DNA from: Bradyrhizobium sp. NDS-1
Lineage (GTDB): Bacteria > Pseudomonadota > Alphaproteobacteria > Rhizobiales > Xanthobacteraceae
Direction: 5' to 3'
DNA: 64,000 nucleotides
NCBI RefSeq assembly: GCF_032918005.1
Contig: NZ_CP136628.1
Coordinates: 2,093,501 to 2,157,500, forward strand
Part shown: positions 21,162 to 35,067 of the stretch, in pieces
Position numbering within the stretch: position 1 is the first letter of the stretch
Layout of the letters: every line of letters starts with the position of its first letter
The notes under the pieces: generated by a model
What the model was told of the DNA's origin: nothing
The model's database searches: none
Seen by the model: only the letters and a program-made list of their open reading frames with translations
Translations under genes and position numbers: made by a program

Positions 21162-21304
21162 ATCGACTTTTCTCTCGCTATGAACAGGGGTGGTTTGTCA
21201 GAGACAAAGGTAGCTCGGAAGATCCGGCATCGAGCCGACGACATGTACGGCGAAGCCTTGAATCCTGTCGAAAGTGCGCGTCAATGCTAAGCATGGAGTG
21301 AATC

Positions 21305-23404
21305 TTGGTCAAAAAAGGTGTGCCGTTGCAGTCGCGGATTGAAAGGCCAACGGCCTCGACTCCAGATGATGATCCCTATCTATGGTTGGAAAAGATCGAA
21401 AGCGGACGGGCGTTGAACTTCGTCGAGCGGCAGAATAGCAGGACGCTGCGCGTGTTCGGCGGACCGGCCGCGGGACGAGATCGCGATGCGCTGACCGCGA
21501 TTTACGATCGGCCTGACAGGATCCCGTACGGCTGGCGCCGCGGCAGCTATCTTTACAATTTCTGGCAGGACGCCACCAACCCGCGCGGGCTGTGGCGGCG
21601 GACAACAATGCCGGAGTTTCGAAGACCCAATCCGGCGTGGGAGATCATGCTGGATATCGACCAGCTTGCGGCAAGCGAGCGCGAAGACTGGCTACTGAAC
21701 TCGACAAGCTCACTGCCGGGAAGCCCGCGAAGTATCTTAAGCCTGTCGCGCGGCGGCAGCGATGCCGTCACCTTGCGGGAATTCGACGCCGACACGAGGA
21801 GCTTCGTCGCGAACGGCTTTGCGATGCCGAAAGCCAAGGGCAGCGTCGACTGGCTCGACACGGACACGCTGCTGCTGTCCAGCGCCCATGGCGAGGGCAT
21901 GGTCACGAGCTCCGGATATTCGAGGACCGTTCGCCTGTGGTGTCGTGGCGAACCTGTGGATCGGGCAGAAGTGATCTTCGAGACCGCGGCTGATCACATG
22001 CGTGTCCATGGCCTCGCGGACCATACCGGCGCGGTCCCGCGTACCTGGATCATCGATCGGATCGACTTCTTCAACCAGCGCATCTGGCTGCGCGATCACG
22101 CCGGCACCACCACGAAGCTCGAGCTCCCGTCCGGCATCTGGATGCAGGCCCATGGCGACTGGTTTGCGATGAAGCTGCGCCAGCCCTGGTCGACCGGAGG
22201 TCGAACCTATGCCACCGATGCCGTCCTCGGCATCTCGCTTTCGGCTTTCCTTGCAGGCAGCCGCGATTTTTCGCTCCTGTTCGAGCCCGGACCGCGGCGC
22301 GCATTGCAGGACTTGTTCTGGACTGCCGGCAGACTGGTGCTCTCGATCCTCGACGAACTTAAGCCGCAATTCCAGATCTGCACGCCATTCGCCACGGGCT
22401 GGAGCCGCGCGATACTCGGCGGGCTTCCTGAAATCGGCGTGGTCGACGTCCGGCCGCTCGATTGTCATCCGTCTGAGAGCAACGGCGACCTGCTCGCCGA
22501 AGTGCAGGACCCGCTCACGCCGCCCTCGCTGCTGTTGATCGAGCGCGGCGTCGAAAGTCCTGTCGTGTTGAAGCAGGCATCGAAGGCCTTCACCGCCGAT
22601 GGCCTGGTGGTGACGCAGCATGAAGCGATCTCGATCGACGGCGAGCATATCCCCTATGTGCAGACCGGCCCCGCAGGCGAAACCGGCGATGCGCCGGTCT
22701 ATATGACCGCCTATGGCGGCCTCGGTCGCTCGGTGAAACCATATTACAATTCGTCGCTCGGCAAGCTGTGGCTGGAGCGCGGCGGCACCGTTGTGCAGGC
22801 GAATTTGCGCGGCGGCGGCGAGTTCGGCACGCGATGGCACGAGGCTGGCCGGCTCGCCGGCAAGAAACTGTCGCATGACGACTTCGCGGCCGTTGCCGCC
22901 GATCTCATCCGCCGCGGTGTCACGAAAGCGAAACGGATCGCAGCCAGGGGCGGATCGAACGGCGGCATCCTCATTACCAACATGTTGACGCGATACCCGG
23001 AGCGTTTCGGCGCGCTGTTCTGCACCGTCCCGCTGACCGACATGCGCCGCTACACCAAGCTGCTTGCCGGCGCGAGCTGGATCGCGGAGTACGGCGACCC
23101 CGACAAGCGTGAGGACTGGGAATGGTTGAAGACCTATTCCGCCTATCACAACGCAAAACCCGGCCAGCCCTATCCGCCAATCCTGATCGCCACGAGGCGG
23201 CGGGACGACCGCGTCCATCCCGGACATGCTCGCAAAATGGCCGCAAAGCTCCAGGCGATGGGCTATGAGGCTTATTTCTACGAGGCGGCGGGCGGGCACG
23301 GCCGCGGCAAGGACAACAAAGAGCGCGCCGGCCTCGAAGCGCTGGGCTTTGAATTTCTGAAGAGCAAGATTGGCTGGCAGGAGGAGGAGGCGTCAGCCAG
23401 CTAA
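21305..23404 (+). CDS. Prolyl oligopeptidase family serine peptidase (S9A)
   Basis: A cytoplasmic peptidase of about 699 residues. The N-terminal DDPYLWLEKIES motif and a beta-propeller of about 400 residues are followed by an alpha/beta hydrolase domain. The catalytic Ser lies in RGGSNGGILITN, Asp in RRDDRVHPGHA, and His in AAGGHGRG. No signal peptide. The frame begins with TTG at 21305; no in-frame ATG lies before DDDPYLW, so either this TTG or the nearby GTG (21317) is used. It lies 143 bases after fdxB on the same strand. A link to nitrogen fixation is not established. Confidence 0.9.
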   Translation: MVKKGVPLQSRIERPTASTPDDDPYLWLEKIESGRALNFVERQNSRTLRVFGGPAAGRDRDALTAIYDRPDRIPYGWRRGSYLYNFWQDATNPRGLWRRTTMPEFRRPNPAWEIMLDIDQLAASEREDWLLNSTSSLPGSPRSILSLSRGGSDAVTLREFDADTRSFVANGFAMPKAKGSVDWLDTDTLLLSSAHGEGMVTSSGYSRTVRLWCRGEPVDRAEVIFETAADHMRVHGLADHTGAVPRTWIIDRIDFFNQRIWLRDHAGTTTKLELPSGIWMQAHGDWFAMKLRQPWSTGGRTYATDAVLGISLSAFLAGSRDFSLLFEPGPRRALQDLFWTAGRLVLSILDELKPQFQICTPFATGWSRAILGGLPEIGVVDVRPLDCHPSESNGDLLAEVQDPLTPPSLLLIERGVESPVVLKQASKAFTADGLVVTQHEAISIDGEHIPYVQTGPAGETGDAPVYMTAYGGLGRSVKPYYNSSLGKLWLERGGTVVQANLRGGGEFGTRWHEAGRLAGKKLSHDDFAAVAADLIRRGVTKAKRIAARGGSNGGILITNMLTRYPERFGALFCTVPLTDMRRYTKLLAGASWIAEYGDPDKREDWEWLKTYSAYHNAKPGQPYPPILIATRRRDDRVHPGHARKMAAKLQAMGYEAYFYEAAGGHGRGKDNKERAGLEALGFEFLKSKIGWQEEEASAS

Positions 23405-24051
23405 CGCAATTGCCAGATGACATTCGTACGATATCGACCAGAGCGAGGGCAATCTGACCGCCGTCCAGAACTCCTGCTACGGCCGATTCGAGATCCTGCG
23501 TGCTTGAACCAACGCATGGTGGAGTTACTGTCTCGCCGGGACTTTGATAACGACCGTTTCTCTTCACAACTCTATGACCTCACTTACGTGCTGTATCTCA
23601 GCCCGGTGCTGCGCGTGATCTTCCAGGACCGGGACTGGACTGCGTCACTGCGTCTTGTCTTGCCCTTTAGAATGTATCCGCACAAAAGTTCGCGATTTAA
23701 AAGTTCGAATTGCCTTTTGTACGTTCCGCAGGCGCTCAATTCGGCGACAGGATTATCTTCAGGCAGCCGCGGCCGCGCTTTCTTTAAGAAGCAGGTCAGA
23801 CAGATAGAGCGAGCGAGGCTCATACCAACTGTTATTTGCCGGCGCCGCGCGCCGGCGGTTACGGCAGCGATCCTCAAAACGCCAGCAGCGATCGTCACGA
23901 TGGGCGAGGCACAAACCCCGCGGCCCGAAGCGCTCGACCCGCGTCCGATGTCTGACATCGAACGAGACCGTTTAGCTACAAACGTACCGTCATGTTGAGC
24001 TGCCGAGGCAATCTCAGACCGGATCAGGCGCGTGATGTTCGTTGCTGGCGT
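23405..24051. other. No recognisable gene
   Basis: A 193-codon ORF (23417-23998, plus) and one on the opposite strand overlap here. Neither resembles a known family or has a good ribosome site. TGT-N10-ACG at 23949-23964 is one base from a NifA site and lies 88 bases before the sigma-54 promoter at 24052. Confidence 0.4.
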
Positions 24052-24067
24052 TGGCACGGCCATTGCT
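24052..24067 (+). promoter_or_regulatory. Sigma-54 promoter upstream of the thioredoxin-like gene
   Basis: TGGCACG-GCCA-TTGCT is a perfect -24/-12 match with GG and GC ten bases apart. It lies about 130 bases upstream of the ATG at 24200. A near-NifA site (TGT-N10-ACG) is at 23949-23964. Confidence 0.75.
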
Positions 24068-24199
24068 GCTGAGATCGAGCACGGTGTCAGGCGGAGTGCA
24101 TGCAGACGCGCTCTCTCGTACTCGGGCCGCGTTTCTTAGAGACAGACGAGCTTGCGCAAACATTCGCGTGAAGGTTTGGCAATATCTTTGGAGAACAAC

Positions 24200-25318
24200 A
24201 TGAATCTTCGTATGGAGTCGCCAACTCCTCCGATCAGAGTGGAGAGCTGGGTACGTGGCGAGCCCCTCACCAACTTTAAGCTGGGTACGCTGTATATTGT
24301 CGCGTTTTGGGCGACTTGGTGCGGCGGATGTGTGGCGGAGATTTCCCACCTCGCGCAGCTGCAAGAGAAATACGACGATAGCGCAGTTGAGGTCATTGCA
24401 GTTGCAGCTTCCGAGCGAGGTTCAACGGCCGAGGAGGCGCGAACTCACTTGGACGCGTGGTTGACCAAGAACGGCTCGGAGCTGAACTTTCGGATCGCGT
24501 TCGATTACGCCGGAAACATGAAGAAGTCTTGGATGGCGCCCAGCCTTTCCAGCACTATCCCCACCTCATTCGTCATCGACCGTGACGGTCGCGTCGCCTT
24601 TATCGGTCACCCGATGCAACTGTATGACGTGTTTCCAACAATCGTAAATGGCACCTGGCGCACCAGCGATGAAGCCAAAGCAGCGGATGCTGAGCGAATC
24701 GCTGAAGCAGAATCTGAAATGCGCGAGAAAGCCCGGACGCAAGCATTCTGGGGCAAAATTGGACTGACGCTGAAGGCGAAGGATTCGTCGACGGCGCTTT
24801 CGGCCGCTAAAGAGGGCGTCGCAATCATGCCGGATGACATCAACGTTCACCTAGTTCATGAGGATCTAGCCCTGCACAAAATCCATGACATGCAGACGGG
24901 ATTACCCGTTATGCGTCAATTGGCTCGCGATGCGATCGAAAAACAATCCGAGTTGTGGAGGGTGCAAGCGATCCGCCAACTCTCTAATCCAGCGGAGAAG
25001 AACTCTGATGTCCCGCATTCTGATCGCTTTGCGATTGGCAAGGACTTGGCCGAACACATCCTCGCGCTGGACTCTCCAGAAGGCTGGGCCGGCCGCAAGT
25101 TTCTGTCCTATGTGGCGGTCGCCCAGTATTGTTTCGAATGCGGCGACAACGATCGTGCGGTCGAGTTAGCTGAGTCGGCGGTGAAGTCGCTGGACGACCC
25201 GAAGCCAATGCCGGCTGAACAGAAGGCACACTACCTGCGGCTGTTGCTTGCGGCCTTGGCCAAGTACGAGGATGAGGAGGCAAAGTCGTTCTCGGGGACG
25301 AAGAACGCCTTGGTCTGA
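24200..25318 (+). CDS. TlpA/ResA-like thioredoxin-fold protein with a helical C-terminal domain
   Basis: A protein of about 372 residues. Residues 1-160 form a TlpA-type thioredoxin domain with the redox motif WCGGC in FWATWCGGCVAEI, and a cis-proline context IPTSFVIDRDGRVAF. From about residue 185 the protein is alpha-helical with TPR-like character (ALSAAKEGVAIMPDD, YCFECGDNDRAVELAESA). There is no signal peptide, so it is probably cytoplasmic, unusual for a TlpA relative. The ATG at 24200 after GGAGAAC is preferred to one at 24152. With a sigma-54 promoter upstream it is a likely member of the NifA regulon; its substrate is unknown. Confidence 0.85.
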   Translation: MNLRMESPTPPIRVESWVRGEPLTNFKLGTLYIVAFWATWCGGCVAEISHLAQLQEKYDDSAVEVIAVAASERGSTAEEARTHLDAWLTKNGSELNFRIAFDYAGNMKKSWMAPSLSSTIPTSFVIDRDGRVAFIGHPMQLYDVFPTIVNGTWRTSDEAKAADAERIAEAESEMREKARTQAFWGKIGLTLKAKDSSTALSAAKEGVAIMPDDINVHLVHEDLALHKIHDMQTGLPVMRQLARDAIEKQSELWRVQAIRQLSNPAEKNSDVPHSDRFAIGKDLAEHILALDSPEGWAGRKFLSYVAVAQYCFECGDNDRAVELAESAVKSLDDPKPMPAEQKAHYLRLLLAALAKYEDEEAKSFSGTKNALV

Positions 25319-25450
25319 ATTCTTGGCCTGAATTTAAGAAAATGCGGCTCGCAGAGGACGAGCGGTGACCCAGAAGCGGGTGCCGCGGAACGCCCAAGGT
25401 GCGCCGAAGATGGCGGTGAGGCAGCTTGCCGCACGGAGAGGATTGGAACA

Positions 25451-30211
<4,761 letters not shown>

Positions 30212-30247
30212 ACACCGCACGTGCCCGATGATGGGCAGATATAGCGC

Positions 30248-31086
30248 TAGGGTTTAGACTCAATTGATCCAATAGGCGACGATGGCGGCGAGGTGGACGG
30301 CAGCCAAGAAGTTTCTGGCAAGTTTGTCGTAGCGAGTTGCGACACGCCTGAAATCCTTGAGGCGGCAGAAACAGCGCTCGATGACGTTGCGCCCCTTATA
30401 AGCGCGTTTGCTGAAGCTGTGGAGGGTGACCGTGTTAGATTTGTTTGGAATGACGGGCTTGGCGCCAGGATCGACGATTTCGGCGCGAAAGCCATCGCCG
30501 TCGTATCCTTTGTCGCCAATGAGGGCAGACATGGGTGGCGCGAGTTCCAGAAGGGTTGGCGCTGCGGCAATATCTGCGTCCTGGCCTGGAGTTAGATGAA
30601 TGCGCAAGGTCTGCAGTCAGGGTCGCTCAGTGCGTGGATTTTCGTGGTCCGCCCACCGCGCGAGCGGCCGATCGCCTGTTCATACTCCCCCTTTTCCGCC
30701 GCTCGCCGAACGATGCGCCTTGATCGAGGTGGAGTCGATGGACAAAGTCACGCTATCCTTGCCGCAGCGGGCGAGCGCCTCAGAGATCGCTTGCCAATGT
30801 CCGCGCTTGGCCCAGCGATTGAACCGATTGTAGACCGTCGTGCAAGGACCGTAGTCGGGCGGGCAATCGAGCCAGCGCGCGCCGCACTGAAGCATGTGAA
30901 TGATAACCGCTGATAATGCGTCGATCGTCATCGCGCGCCGGTCCGGTCTGGTTCGTTGGCAGATGTGGTTCTATCCGAGCCCACTGCTTGTCGTTGAGCC
31001 AGAACAGTCCTTCGCATCGAAATCCCCCCAGCCCGAATCAACTCGTTGCGAGGGAATCAGAGATCGCTAATTAGGTACAGACCCTA
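30248..31086 (-). mobile_element. IS5-family (IS427-type) insertion sequence with a broken transposase
   Basis: Imperfect terminal repeats lie at each end: CTAGGGTTTAGACTCAATT on the left and, reversed, CTTAGGGTCTGTACCTAATT on the right. The minus strand encodes an IS5 transposase in pieces: GLFWLNDKQWARIEPHLPT near 31020-30960, then from 30931 GARWLDCPPDYGPCTTVYNRF and SIDSTSIKAHRSASGGKGG, then from 30607 PGQDADIAAAPTLLE, GDKGYDGD and RNVIERCFCRLKDFRRVATRYDK to 30260. Frameshifts between the pieces suggest that it is inactive. It sits immediately downstream of gltB. Confidence 0.85.
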
Positions 31087-31565
31087 AGGAGTTGGTGTCG
31101 CGTCTTGTCGGCTCGTCGGACCCATCATGAGGTATGAGTCAGCCGATGCCATCGGCCGGAGAAAACTGCATGCGCATGTACTACCAGTTGGACGCTTTCG
31201 CTGAAGGACTTTTCGCCTGCAATCGCGCAGCCGTTCTCGTTCCTTGACGGATGGCGAAGCTCCAATTGATCGTCCGACAAGTGCGCCATTCCAGCCTGCT
31301 CTCCGAAAGAGTTCCATGCTACCGCTTATCTGCTCTGCTCATTGCATGTCGGCTGTGGCGAGGCGCTGCCTTCGTGATATCGAAGCCCGCCTGTAGGGGG
31401 CAGGCCGGCATGGAACAGGAATTGCGAGACGGTTGAGCGGGCGATTGCGGCGGCGGTTCGCGTTCACGAACCGCCTCGCTGCTCATTAATCGTAGACGCG
31501 TCGTCGACACCCGGCGCATGCGGGAGTTGGCGCAGCCCTTGGCGGGTGATCTTCCTCCCTTCGCT
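31087..31565. other. Non-coding stretch with a hairpin
   Basis: No gene is recognised. A perfect nine-base inverted repeat, GGCGGTTCG (31452-31460) and CGAACCGCC (31467-31475), lies beyond the 3' end of the leftward AAA+ gene. There is no T-run on either side, so I do not call it a terminator. Confidence 0.4.
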
Positions 31566-33242
31566 TCATTCAGACCCCGCAGCCATCGCTCCGGCCCCAC
31601 CCAAGAGCTTCACGTTAAGGCGGCCGCCGGTGAACAGCATGTCGTCGAGCGCTTCCTCGATGTCAGCTGTGGTCACTGAGTTTCCACCGTCACGAGCGAT
31701 GCATGATTGCGCAATGCGTCGCATCAGCTCCTTAATGAAAGCGGCGCTGACGCCCTCAGTGCGGCGCACCGTCTCGGCTACGATCTCCGCCTCGAGCGGC
31801 AGGCCCATGCCGTAAAGCCGGATCAGCTTGTCGCGGCCGGTCGTATCTGGCAGCGGCATCTCGATCGCCTGGTCGATGCGGCCGGGGCGACCGGCCAGGG
31901 CGCCCTCGAGTTGCTCGGGACGGTTGGTGGTGAGCACGAAGAGGATGTCAGCGTCTTCCTTCAAGCCGTCCATTTCATTTAGGAGCTTGTTCAGCGCGGC
32001 CTCCTCACATGTTGTCAAGTCGTCGCGCTTGCTGGCGATAAGATCGACATCCTCGATCACCACCATGGTAGGCTGCAGCAGGCGCGCGAGCGCCATATAG
32101 GCGCTCAGCTCACCGACCTCTTCAGCGGTGATGATTAGCGTGGTGTGTCCCGGTAGGTTGGTGGCGAGATAGCGGATGGTGTGGGTCTTACCGGTGCCGG
32201 GCGGGCCATAGAGCAGGATGCCCTTGCGGGTCGACTGGCCGAATCGGCGGAGTTCGCCGCGCGTGGCGACAAAACTCAACACGTTGCGATCGAGCAATTT
32301 GATAGCCTGTTCCCGCAAGATCACGTCCTCGCGCCTCACTGGTGCCAATCGATGCACCATGATGCCTCTTGAGCGGCCGCTGTAATCCGCACCTTTCTCG
32401 AATGAGAGGATCTTGCCGCGATAAGAACATGCCGCGTGTACCGCCCGTTCCAGTTCGTCAAAGCTGCGCTGAACAAAGGCTGCGCCGCCAGACCCCGCAG
32501 GGGCAACGATTTCAATCCGGATCCTCGGTTCTTGCTCGGACTCTAACTCAGTAGAGAGCACGACGGCATAGAAAAATTCGCTCGCCCGGCAAAGCCACAG
32601 TCCATTATACAGGCATTTGACCGGCGCCGTCTCGCCAGTATCAACCTGGTGATATTGCGGCGGCACCAGCGAAATCGCGTTCTGTCCACGCCGTTTCATC
32701 CGAGCGAATGAAAGCGTCTCGTACCTATGTTCTTCATAGGCGCCGAAGAAGCGGACCGGATCGGCGAATAGCTTATCGATCGCGACCTGCACATCGGCCT
32801 GCATGTGGCCCGGGAATTGCCGCACAGTAGTGGCGAGTTCGCTCGGCGGTATATTGGTGAAGTGCCACTCAAGCGCTTCGAAGGCATATTCGAATTGCAC
32901 GTCGGACAGGTCGGGGGCGTCCGCTTCGCCCGCGGCTTCGCCCGTGATCAGCAGGGGACATCCTTCAACTCGGATACGCTCTTGCGCCGCCTCGAGGAGC
33001 GCTTTTGCGACTGAGTGAGGATAGCGTCCGCAGACGGCCTTGCCATGCTGCAAGACGAGTTTGGCGAGCGCAATGGCATCCCGCTCCTGTTTGTCGAATA
33101 CCTCGCGCAGCAGGCGTACCACGAAACCGAGAGTCGTCTTGCCGTCATTGTGCAAAACAAGCTGAATGGGCGCACCGCCTGCGCAGATATTGTCCACAAA
33201 GACCCCCGCTGCGTGTTCTAGTTGTTCGCCAGTGTTCATCAT
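31566..33242 (-). CDS. ClpS-like domain fused to an AAA+ ATPase
   Basis: A protein of about 558 residues (ATG 33242 or 33239 after GGAG; an in-frame ATG at 33272 is too close to the expected transcription start). Residues about 24-102 align without gaps to ClpS, the N-degron adaptor of ClpAP: LVLHNDGKTTLGFVVRLL and HGKAVCGRYP. Residues 103-330 are a unique middle region. Residues 331-540 are an AAA+ module: Walker A GPPGTGKT, Walker B VVIEDVD, sensor LTTNRPEQLE, arginine finger GRPGRIDQ. No peptidase domain follows. Compared with E. coli ClpS, Asn34, Asp35 and Thr38 are kept, Met40 is Leu and His66 is Leu. It has a sigma-54 promoter shared back to back with iscA. An unfoldase or remodelling role is inferred. 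Confidence 0.85.
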   Translation of the reverse strand: MMNTGEQLEHAAGVFVDNICAGGAPIQLVLHNDGKTTLGFVVRLLREVFDKQERDAIALAKLVLQHGKAVCGRYPHSVAKALLEAAQERIRVEGCPLLITGEAAGEADAPDLSDVQFEYAFEALEWHFTNIPPSELATTVRQFPGHMQADVQVAIDKLFADPVRFFGAYEEHRYETLSFARMKRRGQNAISLVPPQYHQVDTGETAPVKCLYNGLWLCRASEFFYAVVLSTELESEQEPRIRIEIVAPAGSGGAAFVQRSFDELERAVHAACSYRGKILSFEKGADYSGRSRGIMVHRLAPVRREDVILREQAIKLLDRNVLSFVATRGELRRFGQSTRKGILLYGPPGTGKTHTIRYLATNLPGHTTLIITAEEVGELSAYMALARLLQPTMVVIEDVDLIASKRDDLTTCEEAALNKLLNEMDGLKEDADILFVLTTNRPEQLEGALAGRPGRIDQAIEMPLPDTTGRDKLIRLYGMGLPLEAEIVAETVRRTEGVSAAFIKELMRRIAQSCIARDGGNSVTTADIEEALDDMLFTGGRLNVKLLGGAGAMAAGSE

Positions 33243-33295
33243 GAGTGGTCTCCGATCTTCATCACCGGACACTTCGGTCGGCTTAGACCAAGTTA

Positions 33296-33311
33296 TGCAA
33301 ATTGCTTGCCG
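33296..33311 (-). promoter_or_regulatory. Sigma-54 promoter of the ClpS-AAA+ gene
   Basis: Read leftward the sequence is CGGCAAG-CAAT-TTGCA, with GG and GC exactly ten bases apart. The -12 element is perfect; the -24 element is less typical (CGGCAAG). It predicts a start near 33285, about 45 bases before the ATG. Confidence 0.68.
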
Positions 33312-33388
33312 CCGCGTTCCTTACGCTTCATCGGCGGAATCCATATTAAAGAAGACACGCAAAGCCGCCGCAATCCCTCGAAGACCTT

Positions 33389-33404
33389 TGTCAGAAACCC
33401 TACA
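33389..33404. promoter_or_regulatory. NifA site shared by the two divergent promoters
   Basis: TGT (33389-33391), ten bases, ACA (33402-33404). It lies between two outward-facing sigma-54 promoters, about 80 bases from the leftward and 62 from the rightward one, so one site may serve both. Confidence 0.7.
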
Positions 33405-33465
33405 CGCGTCGTAAAGCCAACAGGCGCGATTTCGACAAGGTGACCGATGTCAAGCTCGGGCGCGC

Positions 33466-33481
33466 TGGCATGCGACTTGCC
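33466..33481 (+). promoter_or_regulatory. Sigma-54 promoter of the first iscA copy
   Basis: TGGCATG-CGAC-TTGCC matches the -24/-12 consensus with GG and GC ten bases apart, 38 bases before the ATG at 33519. Confidence 0.78.
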
Positions 33482-33518
33482 AATTCCTATGCAAACGACC
33501 CAGGCAAAAAGGATAGCC

Positions 33519-33721
33519 ATGATCAATCTGACGGATAGCGCAGTGAATGCGCTCAAGAGCGCGATCTCGGCTTCCGCGCAGCCGACGAGCGGCCTGCGCA
33601 TCATGGTCGAGGCCGGTGGCTGCGACGAGTTCAAATACCGGATGAGCCTGGCCGACGAGGCTAAGCCTGACGACACCGTGATCGAGCGCGTCGGCGTCAA
33701 GGTGTTCGTCGTCTACAATAA
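33519..33721 (+). pseudogene. Truncated nif-linked IscA (first copy)
   Basis: The ATG at 33519 opens an A-type iron-sulfur carrier (MINLTDSAVNALKSAIS, LRIMVEAGGCDEFKYRM) closely related to the intact copy at 37729. Homology ends at VKVFV near 33705, before the conserved C-terminal CSC motif. A few bases later an ISAzo13-type element begins. The product would lack two of the three cluster cysteines, so I call it non-functional, although its promoter is intact. Confidence 0.8.
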
Positions 33722-35067
33722 GGGCCCGTCCATAAACAACTGAGTCATAATTGCCACAGATCGCGAGGATTTTTGCCCGGGATTCACAATGATGAGTCGC
33801 GCGACGTAGCGTCGTGGGATGATTCGAGCCGCTCAGGCGCGCGCCGCGCGTAAGCGCTATCGGGAGATGGCCCTGTTCTGAATGAACAGAGCCTCCGGCG
33901 CTCTGTCGCCCTGGAGGCGAAAGCGCTGGGACACGGCGGGGTCAGCTTGATGTCCGGCATCAGCGGATTGGCGCGGTCGACGATTTATCACGGACTTTCT
34001 GACATTCGCGACAACGTGGCGGTTCCGGCTGGACGTGTCCGTAAGGCGGGCGGCGGGCACAAGAAGAAGTCGCCCCGGGATCCAACCCTCGCGGCCGATC
34101 TCAAGCGCCTGGTCGAACCGGTGACGCGGGGCGATCCGATGCAGCCATTGTTGTGGACGACCCGTAACCTCGTGACCGAGCTGGCGAAGGAAGGTCATAA
34201 GGTTTGCCCGACGGTTGTCAGCGAGCTTCTGCGCGGCATGGGCTACAGCCTGCAAGCGAACAACGAGACACGAGAAGGCGGCCAGCACATCGATCGCGAC
34301 GCGCAGTTTCAATACATCAACACGCAGGCCACGACGGTCCTGGCGGCGAACGAACCGGTCATATCGGTCGACACGAAGAAGAAGGAATTGGTAGGCAATT
34401 TCAAGAACAACGGCCGGGAATCGCGTCGCCAAGGCAGGCCTGAGCTCGTCAACATTCATGACTTTATCGATCCCAAGCTAAGCCGCGCCGTGCCGTACGG
34501 CGTGTACGACATCACCAATAATGTCGGCTGGGTCAGCGTCGGCACGGACCACGACACCGCCAGCTTCGCGGTCAATGCGATCCGCCGATGGTGGCGGACG
34601 ATGGGGAAGAAGCGTCATCCGACAGCCATAACGCCTGATGATCACGGCCGACGGCGGCGGCAGCAACGGGTCTCGTGTGCGCCTGTGGAAGGTCGAGCTT
34701 CAAAAACTGGCGGACGAGCTCAAGTTGCCGATCACGGTTTGCCACCTGCCGCCCGGCACCAGCAAGTGGAACAAGATCGAGCATCGTCTCTTCTCCTTCA
34801 TCACCATCAACTGGCGGGGAAAGCCACTGCGTAGCTATCGCACGATCGTCCAGCTGATCGCGGCGACGACAACAGATGCCGGCCTCAAGGTGCGCGCCGA
34901 GCTGGACGAAAAGAAATATCCCAAAGGCGTCAAGGTTTCCGATCTCCAGATGGCTGCCATCAATCTCACCCGCCACTCGTTCCATGGCGACTGGACTATA
35001 CGATTTCACCTCATCGAAAAATCATCGTTTCCAAAACGAATTGACTGAGTTATTTATGGACGGGCCC
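33722..35067 (+). mobile_element. ISAzo13-family insertion sequence
   Basis: Inverted repeats of about 25 bases with two mismatches flank the element (GGGCCCGTCCATAAA followed by AACT and AGTCA at each end), and the trinucleotide TAA is repeated directly outside both ends. The transposase matches the ISAzo13 family: RSTIYHGLSDIRD, TRGDPMQPLLWTTRNL, PVISVDTKKKELVGNFKN, YGVYDITNNVGWVSVG, then in another frame from 34638 MITADGGGSNGSRVRLWK and PPGTSKWNKIEHRLFSF. Frameshifts near 33880 and 34635 break it, so it is probably inactive. Confidence 0.88.

Noticed and set aside
21737..23299. A 520-codon minus-strand frame inside the prolyl oligopeptidase gene
   Set aside because: Antisense shadow of a gene with a clear catalytic triad.
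25415..25435. GG-N10-GC before gltB as a sigma-54 promoter
   Set aside because: Both hexamers differ strongly from TGGCAC and TTGC; chance in GC-rich DNA.
31452..31475. Hairpin downstream of the ClpS-AAA+ gene as a terminator
   Set aside because: A good stem but no T-run in either direction.
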